Shown in pieces: positions 57,447-64,000 of a stretch of DNA of 64,000 nucleotides. Each line of letters begins with the position of its first letter. Within the stretch, counting starts at the first letter, position 1. A program made the translations under genes and the position numbers. The notes under the pieces are model-generated. The model saw nothing but the letters and a program-made list of their open reading frames with translations, did no database searches and was not told the DNA's origin. Source of the stretch: Humulus lupulus. Taxonomy: Eukaryota > Streptophyta > Magnoliopsida > Rosales > Cannabaceae. Location of the stretch: contig NC_084795.1 of NCBI RefSeq assembly GCF_963169125.1, positions 263,681,042 to 263,745,041 on the forward strand, read 5' to 3'.

Positions 57447-59666
57447 CTAGCACTCCCGCTCAGCATACCTCCCCCTTGCTTCGTTGCTATCCTCAGCCAA
57501 GTGTGGTCCTCCACATATAGTGTCTAAGGTGAAGTCCACAGGTCCGGGCTGCAAGGGTGGAGATCTTTGTCGTTTGAACCCAGGATTGTTGCTGCCTCCT
57601 TCTCCTTGGGGTGTCTCTGCCCGGTATTTCCTCAACTTGCCCGACCGGAGAAGAAACTCTATCTCGTCCTTGAGGTGATTGCATTCATTCGTGTCATGAC
57701 CATAATCTCCATGGAAATGACAAAACTTATTCATATCTCTCTTCCTCGTCTCTTTCCTGATGGGTGGATGTTTCTTGTAGGGAACCTCTTCATGACTAGC
57801 AAGATATATTTCTGCTCGGCTGGTCGAGAGAGTGGTGTAATTAGTGAATTGAGGCTCATACTTGGTTGGCTTTTCGTTTGAACTCAACTTTGCTTTCTTT
57901 TACTCATGGTGGTCAAACTCGTTATTTCCACGTTTCTTTCCACCATCCTAAGGAGGGCCAGTTGATCCGCCGGATTGTTTATGCCATTCTCCTCTTTCTC
58001 GATTGTATCATCCAATTTCATATACTTGTCTGCTCGGTCAAGAAATTGTTGAAGTGTTGAAATTGGATTTCTATGTATGCTATCCCACAAAGGGCTCCTA
58101 TAAGTTATCCCAGCGGATATTGCAACCATCTTCCCCTCGTATCCTACAGCAGTTGCTCTATCGGCTTCTCTCATGAATCTTTGTATATAATTCTTTAAAG
58201 ACTCATATTTTCCTTGTTTGATATCTGCCAAGTGGTTGGCATAAACTGGTGGAGTCCGGGCAGTGCTGAATTGTCTACAAAACTCCTTCCCGAATGCTTC
58301 CCAAGAGGTAATGGAGTTCAGTTTAAACCTCCAATACCATTCCTGGGCGGTATCTAACAAAGTAGTCGGGAAAACTCTACACCGATAATCGTCACTTACT
58401 CTGAGCAATTCCATCTGGTCCTCAAATTTCCCAACATGTCTGATGGGGTCTGCCTTTTCTGTATATACTGGCAGAATCGGTGCTTTATATTTTGCCGAAG
58501 GCTAGGCTGCTCTAATCCGGGCACAAAATGGGCTGCCACTCCGGTGGTCTATCACATCTATCCTGGAAGGTCATTTTGACAAACCTTTCACTGCAACTGT
58601 TAGCACGTCAAGCTGGGCTTGGATGGCTGGTGTAACTGATAAAGTTCCAAGGTCTTGACCGCCTGGTCGGGCATTACCATCTGGTGCACTGTCATCAAGT
58701 ATTTCTACTTGACTGGCAGGGCGATTCAGATTTTGCCCTTCGACCGGGACGGTCCTCCTCTTGTTGGTGATAACGTCCCTCAGATCCTTCCGGGAAGCAT
58801 GCTCTCCTGCCCGATCGAACACCGTACTCTTCGATTTCCCAGAGGGCTTACTATGCGGGACTTGCTCTCTCCTACTACATTGCTGGCCGAGGTGTAGTGG
58901 AGGCTTTTCGGTACATCCCGGGCAGTCTTTTCCTCCTTGTTGTTCATTGCCCTCCTTTTCCTTTGACTGGTCGGTGTGGTGACTATCAGCCTCATCACGA
59001 CCATGCCCATCTTTGAATTGTGAAGTCCTCTTATCTCGAGGAGTCCTGGTCTGATTCTGCCTGGGTGGAGTCCTTTTACTGCCCGATCGGTGACTTCCTG
59101 ATCTCGAGGTTGCTCTTGGAGGGGGTTCTAGAGTGCTCCCTTTGCGTCGAGGCAGTTCTGGATCGGTCCCCATCATCTTCCCGACCAGGGGGGTTACTCC
59201 TACTTCTGTCCAGTCCACGAGAATTGGCTCTATCAGTGGTCCTCCGACCAACATTATTATTTCTTGCTCCCTGGGAGGTTGCTCGTGCTGCGGCTTGAGC
59301 ATTGGCTTGGGCCAATTGGGTAGCAGCTTCTAGAGCAAGTTCTACTTCATGATGTCTCTGGTTGACTTCCTCATGTTGCTGTCTGAGCTCTTCGCTTCTG
59401 GCCTCCATATCGCGCCTTTGCTGCTCTAACACAGCTCTCTGCATGGCCATCTCTTCAGCGAAAAACTACTACCAAGCATTGAATTGCATCATCTCCTCTT
59501 GAAAAGGACCTATTGCTTCCTGGAGTTGTTCAACTTCTGGAATGGTCTCCTCGAGAAACACCCTGGGCTCAGTCTCTGGGTTCTGCGGTCCAGGATCTTC
59601 TGATCTAGCAGGCTCTTTTGATGTGCCTGACTTTTTGGATGCCACATTGGTATTCTTGGGCGCCAT
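57447..59666 (-). pseudogene. G3 gag, lightly damaged
   Basis: Start at 59664-59666 (MAPKNTNVASKKSG). The N-terminus is acidic and is followed by a Gln/Glu/Arg coiled coil (59450-59300), an Arg/Ser-rich middle, the gag core (58414-57884: FPTTLLDTAQEWYWRF, DIKQGKYESLKNYIQRFMRE), and the zinc-knuckle-like CHFHGDYGHDTNECNHLKDE near 57690. It ends at TAG 57447. Damage: one stop at 59469-59471 in the start frame, frameshifts near 59080-59300 and 57884, and a stop near 58571. It is the best preserved gag of the window. Confidence 0.85.
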
Positions 59667-59702
59667 TTCGATATAATAGTCGTGTGCTTCTTCTCTTCAG
59701 GC

Positions 59703-59720
59703 TCTCAATGAAAGCACCAA
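59703..59720 (-). promoter_or_regulatory. G3 primer binding site
   Basis: The minus strand reads TTGGTGCTTTCATTGAGA two bases after the LTR. Confidence 0.75.
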
Positions 59721-59722
59721 AA

Positions 59723-60677
59723 TGTTGACCACGATTTTGGCCAACGACGAGTAGACGTCTAAACTACAATAAACCTTCAAGAGAAAAATACGACACAGAT
59801 AATTTTATAGTGGTTCAACCCCTATTTGTTGGTAATAGCCTAATCCACTTGGAGTTGTGATATATTTAGCCTACACTTAAGATTAGATGGACTTGAGCCA
59901 ACTGAGTTTCTTAAGTACAAGTAGAAAAATATAGAGTTTCTCTCTCTAGAGAATACAAGTTTTTTCTCTCTAACCTCATAAAATGCCCCAAGAATGCCCC
60001 AAGTAACAGTCCCCAAAATCTCAAAACGAGAGAGTTTTTTCAGTCTAAAAAGATCAGATCCCCCATAATCGGGATATTTCGCTATTCTCACTATATTCAA
60101 TTAATAATAATATTCAAAATACAACAATACACTATTTTTGTGGGATAATCTGAGAGATTCCTGCACAGGTATGACCGATTCTTGTTGATGCCGTTACTGG
60201 GATCTTTTGCATAGCCCTGTTCTGTTTAGTCGGTCCATATCACACCCAGGAGGAAAACTGAAGGGCCAAAGCACTCCACTGGTCGGCCAAACACTTGACT
60301 GGTCGGCCAACACATGTCTGGTCGGCCAAACACTTGGCTGGTCGGACAAGCACATGACTAGGCGGACAAGCACCTGACTGGTCGGACAAGCACCTGACTG
60401 GGTGGACAAGCACCTGACTGATCAGACAAGCACATGACTGGCGGACAAGCACCTGACTGGTCGGACAAGCACATGACTGGTCGGTCATGACACTTGACTG
60501 GTCAGTCAAAAATCCTTATCGGTCTGACAGAATCTTTACCAGGTCGGTCAGATCACTTTATCACAACTCCGAAGAGCCAATGTATGTATTGACTATTAAT
60601 GTGTCATTCACAGACCATGTATTGCCACTTGTCACTTCTATCGCCACGTCATCGAACTCCAATTTTTGGGGATTACA
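59723..60677 (-). repeat. G3 5' LTR (955 bp)
   Basis: Pair of 54576-55531. It holds its own 20-bp array (60279-60515), also of about 12 units but with different units changed, duplicated or shortened. Confidence 0.95.
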
Positions 60678-60682
60678 AGTGG

Positions 60683-61140
60683 TTTCCAAATCAAAGATTC
60701 AGAGTGTTATATATTATAATCCACTATTAAGTCTAAGGTAAAGGTAAATCATATCTACCTTTTTCACGATTGTGACCTTGTCTGTATATCCTCATAGACA
60801 ACATCCCACATGTCATGAGCATATTCAATGTGTTCGAACTTTTTCCTTAGCTTTTCTTCCATGGTACTGAGAATGTAAAATCTCACCATGTGATATGATC
60901 TCATCTAATCAGCATATTTCTCATGTTCCTCTTTCCTTGCATCCCATGATGGCATAGGAGGAGGTCGTCTTTCATTATAGATATGTTTAAGCTTTTTTTT
61001 AGAAAGACAAAAAAAGTTGAATTTATCCATCCTCCTTCATCCTCTTCAGTTAGTTTTACATTACATAAATGATCATCAATCATTAGATGCATTACCAGGC
61101 ACATAATAGGAAAATAATTGGGTGGCAACATTTTATGACT
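60683..61140 (-). pseudogene. Copia element C gag, N-terminal part
   Basis: The minus strand encodes HMVRFYILSTMEEKLRKKFE and YAHDMWDVVYEDIQT (60880-60730), the typical central copia gag sequence. Upstream, 61131-60901 has MHLMIDDHLCNVKL in broken frames. The rest of gag lies across the G3 insertion. Confidence 0.65.
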
Positions 61141-63117
61141 AAAAAATAAATAATCATTTGAAAAATATCAATTATTCGGAAAGTAAATATGATGCATGAA
61201 TACAACAATTAAAACACATAAATAAACATTTACTATTCCATGATAAAACTACCCAACAAATAAAGTGTCGTCTTAGGGTTGGTCAAGTTAAATTCAAATA
61301 GCTTATAAGACAATCTTATCATTATAATTTAAAACTTAAAATAACTATTTATTTTCTCTTTTAAATATAAAGTGCCGTTGGTTTGGTCAAGATGCAACTA
61401 TCCACCGCAAAAGCTTAATTGCATCTTTGTAAGTGTAACTCATTATTTCAGAATTCATGACTTAACTTAGAGAGTGTCGCCTTAGGGTCGGTCAAGCCTA
61501 AAATACATCACTCCTTCGTATCTTCGTAAGAAGCCAACCTTGGTATTAATATGTTTAGAAACCTTCCTTAGGGGGATGGAAACAAAGCCGCTTCGAGACC
61601 CTATTCATATCTCACGGTGTTGTACTAATAATGGAGATCATAGGTCACATTTAAATGTTCACCTTCTCCCACTTACTATTTTGGATTAAGTGTGTTTTAT
61701 TAAACTAATCAATTAATTCCAAATTAATTACTAGTTTATTAATAACCCTATGAATGTAATTAATTACAAAATACATTTTGTAATTATAAAAGAGCATGTT
61801 TCTATAATTAATGTGATCTAGATAATTACCCATTACAGTCATCTAACTTTACTAAAACGTTTTTTACATCAAGTTGGTTATCTTAAAGGCCTATAAAATC
61901 TATTGCCTTTATTATGGTGTGAGTTACCAAGTTTTAACTAATTTAATACTTAGTAGTTTACATGCAATTGGTTTCTCCAAAACAATTCATATAAAAAAAA
62001 ATAAGACGATCATAAATAATCATGTTTCTAAAATATGCATGATTAATGAGAAATTGTGTGGAGGTTTCATGAATGGCATGTAATTAACTTATGCATGATC
62101 ATGTTATCAATCAAACATCAATGAACATTTATTTAAAAAAATATAATAAATAAACAATAAATGATGAACCGAGTACTATTGGGTATTTCTAAAATTTACT
62201 ACCCTTGGAAAAAATAGAAATAAAATTGCAATCTAAGCCTATGTAGCTTTCAAGACTCTCCAAAAATGATTATCCTCTCTTTTAGGTTTTCTTGCTAATC
62301 TTTAGGAACTTTGTTATGCCCATCCTTTTAATTAGAAACAAACTTTCTAATCAATTTATTCAATTAAAACTAAATTTTAATTAAATAACAATTTTTGTCA
62401 TCTTTTTAATTTAGTTGAATTTAAATAATTAAATAATCAAATTCAAATAATTATTTAAACTTAATATAAAATTTTAACCAACTAAAAGATATTTTATTTT
62501 TCTAATAAAAATAAAATAAGATAATAAAAAAATTTAATTCAAATAATTTAAAATTAATTAAATAAAAGATAATGGCACAAAATTAGGCTCTAACTTGGGC
62601 ACCAAGAATGGTGCCCTAGATCACTAGGGTCGGTGGCATGGAGGAGCCACTAGGGCTCGGCATGGTGCGACTGGATAGCTGAGGAGCCGCAGGTGCTGCG
62701 CACGCATGGAGCAGGAGCTCGACAAGGGGCGTGGTGCAGCAGGGAGCTGCGGGGCCGGACTGGGCAGGCAGCAGCCAGGCACGAGGCGGGCGCGAGTGCG
62801 AAGGCTCAGGCCTGTGCTTGAGCTCGCGTGGCTGAGGAGGGCTCGAGCTAGTGGCTCAGGTCCTCCTTTTCTTTGTGTGCAGATTTTTTTAAAATTACAT
62901 CTTTCAAAAATAAAATTTACAAAAAATCTTATGCCCTTTATGGCTTACACAAGATCTAGAAACTCAAATTCCTAACCCAATAGCACCATATAATTAACTA
63001 TCCATCATTCAATCATACATTAAAAAAAACATATCCATCCATTCAATATACATATCAACATATATATAACAAATGCAAGAAACCCACATAGTATTTAATA
63101 TATTATATATATGTATA
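61141..63117 (-). other. Copia element C 5' leader
   Basis: Long AT-rich untranslated leader between primer site and gag. A motif of about 23 bp (minus: CTTGACC(G/A)ACCCTAAG and GACACT) occurs near 61264, 61371 and 61472, spaced 100-107 bp, the middle copy degenerate. A GC-rich island occupies 62590-62880. A plus-strand open frame there (62706-62975) is Arg/Gly/Ala-rich and has no recognisable domain. Confidence 0.45.
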
Positions 63118-63133
63118 GACTGCTCTGATACCA
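63118..63133 (-). promoter_or_regulatory. Copia element C primer binding site (initiator Met tRNA)
   Basis: The minus strand reads TGGTATCAGAGCAGTC two bases from the LTR end. TGGTATCAGAGC is the standard match to the 3' end of plant initiator tRNA-Met used by most plant copia elements. Confidence 0.92.
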
Positions 63134-63135
63134 AT

Positions 63136-64000
63136 TGTTGGTATTAAATGATCAAATCAAAGGTACGCAGTAGAATATATGGACTCATTTTAATAAATAT
63201 TAATACCAGTCAAGATCATATACATATACACATCCAAACCGATCACGGATTACCTATTGTAGCCTATCAAGTGTCCTTGAATCTTTTTATATAAAATCAA
63301 CGATCTTCCTATCCAGTAATCTGAAATCTCACACCTTGATCTTCCAGAACAATCCTCAAACACACAAGGACGTGTGTGGGTACGTAGGATTCAAAAGGTT
63401 GATTTATGTGACTCTCTAGATGTACTCAACACATGAGATCTAGAGAGGTTTTTCTCAGAGAAGAGGTTTATAATAGTTTTCATTTTTTTTTTTTTTAAGA
63501 AAATTATTGCTTTAGAGAGAGTCTATATTTTTAATCTCATAAAAAATAATTAAAAATCTTGTTCTAAAAGTCACGTACTATCTAACTTATATAAAAATCA
63601 TTTTATCTAATTAAATAATCTTTATTTTATTAAAAATAAAAATCAAATTAAAACTGATCTGATATTTATATTTAATTATTTATTTAAATCACATTTAAAA
63701 AGAATAATTAAATAATTAATTAAACAAATTTATTTGAAATTCAAAATTCAAATCTCAGGGATAAAAATCCCTAAGTTAAGCGCCACACACTGTGTTGTAT
63801 AGTGTGTGTCGCCTAACCCTATTAGGGTTTCCCTAATTTTTTCATTTGTTTGTTTAATCAACTTCTAAGACAATATATTTATCCCAACATAAATATCAGT
63901 TAATTCAAAATTAACTTTATCTTAAAATACAATTTTAAATTAAATAAATAAATATCATATTCTAAATAAGATATTTATTATTCTCTCTTTCTATTAATCC
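63136..64000 (-). repeat. Copia element C 5' LTR, running off the window
   Basis: It starts TGTTGGTATTAAATGATC like the 3' LTR at 48935 and is alignable to the window end. The hairpin is at about 63775-63817. The far end and any target duplication are outside. Confidence 0.9.

Larger units (their letters stand above)
54576..60677 (-). mobile_element. Tat-type Ty3/gypsy retrotransposon G3, gag-only, complete insertion (6.1 kb)
   Basis: LTRs (54576-55531, 59723-60677) are flanked by AGTGG at 54571-54575 and 60678-60682. Gag is present, but protease, RT, RNase H and integrase are all absent. The sequence passes from the gag end (57447) almost directly to GATAATATATC-like sequence (57405-57422) that in G1 marks the last pol codons (18712-18722), so pol was lost in one internal deletion. 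Both polypurine tracts are kept. LTRs differ at about 2-3 percent by eye. It needs pol from another Tat element. It was inserted in copia C. Confidence 0.95.

Noticed and set aside
62706..62975. Arg/Gly-rich plus-strand protein
   Set aside because: Composition-driven open frame in a GC-rich island of a copia leader; no domain.
1..64000. tRNA, rRNA or other structural RNA genes
   Set aside because: Looked for on both strands by eye; only primer sites complementary to tRNA ends were found.

Overview
This is plant nuclear DNA, most likely from a eudicot with a large, repeat-rich genome; the species cannot be told from the window. I see no bacterial features, no rRNA or tRNA genes and no intact host gene. 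About 90 percent is LTR retrotransposon, nested several layers deep. Host-like remnants sit at the left: a broken yellow-stripe-like (YSL) metal transporter (2945-4242), an RNase H-like remnant with an apparent intron (4860-5790, minus) and an orphan exon-like block (6240-6506).

There are four Ty3/gypsy elements of the Tat type, all with sense on the minus strand. G4 (1-2296) is cut by the window edge. G1 (13574-24763, duplication GTAAG), G2 (26172-39706, duplication AATAT) and G3 (54576-60677, duplication AGTGG) are complete insertions. G1 keeps an almost continuous pol frame but has lost the integrase core precisely. G2 has every domain in decayed form. G3 keeps only gag. G1 and G2 each carry, between pol and the 3' LTR, a divergent plus-strand (antisense) accessory gene. 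It has its own TATA box, a 5'UTR intron that ends right at the ATG, and further introns, two of them matching in position and phase. G1, G2 and G3 each carry two polypurine tracts, one at the 3' LTR and one just after the pol end or gag-pol scar. Tandem repeats lie between the accessory gene, or the place it would occupy, and the internal tract.

Ty1/copia elements form the older matrix. A (6940-11973, minus) has a plus-oriented solo LTR in its RNase H region. The LTR of B (from 11974) was inserted into A and later split by G1. The LTR of E (25461-26171 plus 39712-40382) is split by G2. F (40503-42891, plus) is gag-only. D (42892-48934, minus) cuts off F and is itself split by a chromovirus-type solo LTR (45158-47174). 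C (48935 to beyond 64000, minus, initiator-Met primer site) cuts off D and is split by G3. Two foldback elements of MITE type were found, at 4549-4768 and 51042-51422; the second has a 9-bp target duplication.

The implied order is: F and E oldest, then D and A, then C, B and the solo LTRs, then the Tat elements G1, G2 and G3. By eye, the LTR pairs of G1 and G3 differ at only about 2-3 percent of positions. The most interesting signals are the spliced antisense gene of G1/G2 with its duplicated polypurine tract, and a set of hairpins kept by compensating changes across the copia LTRs.
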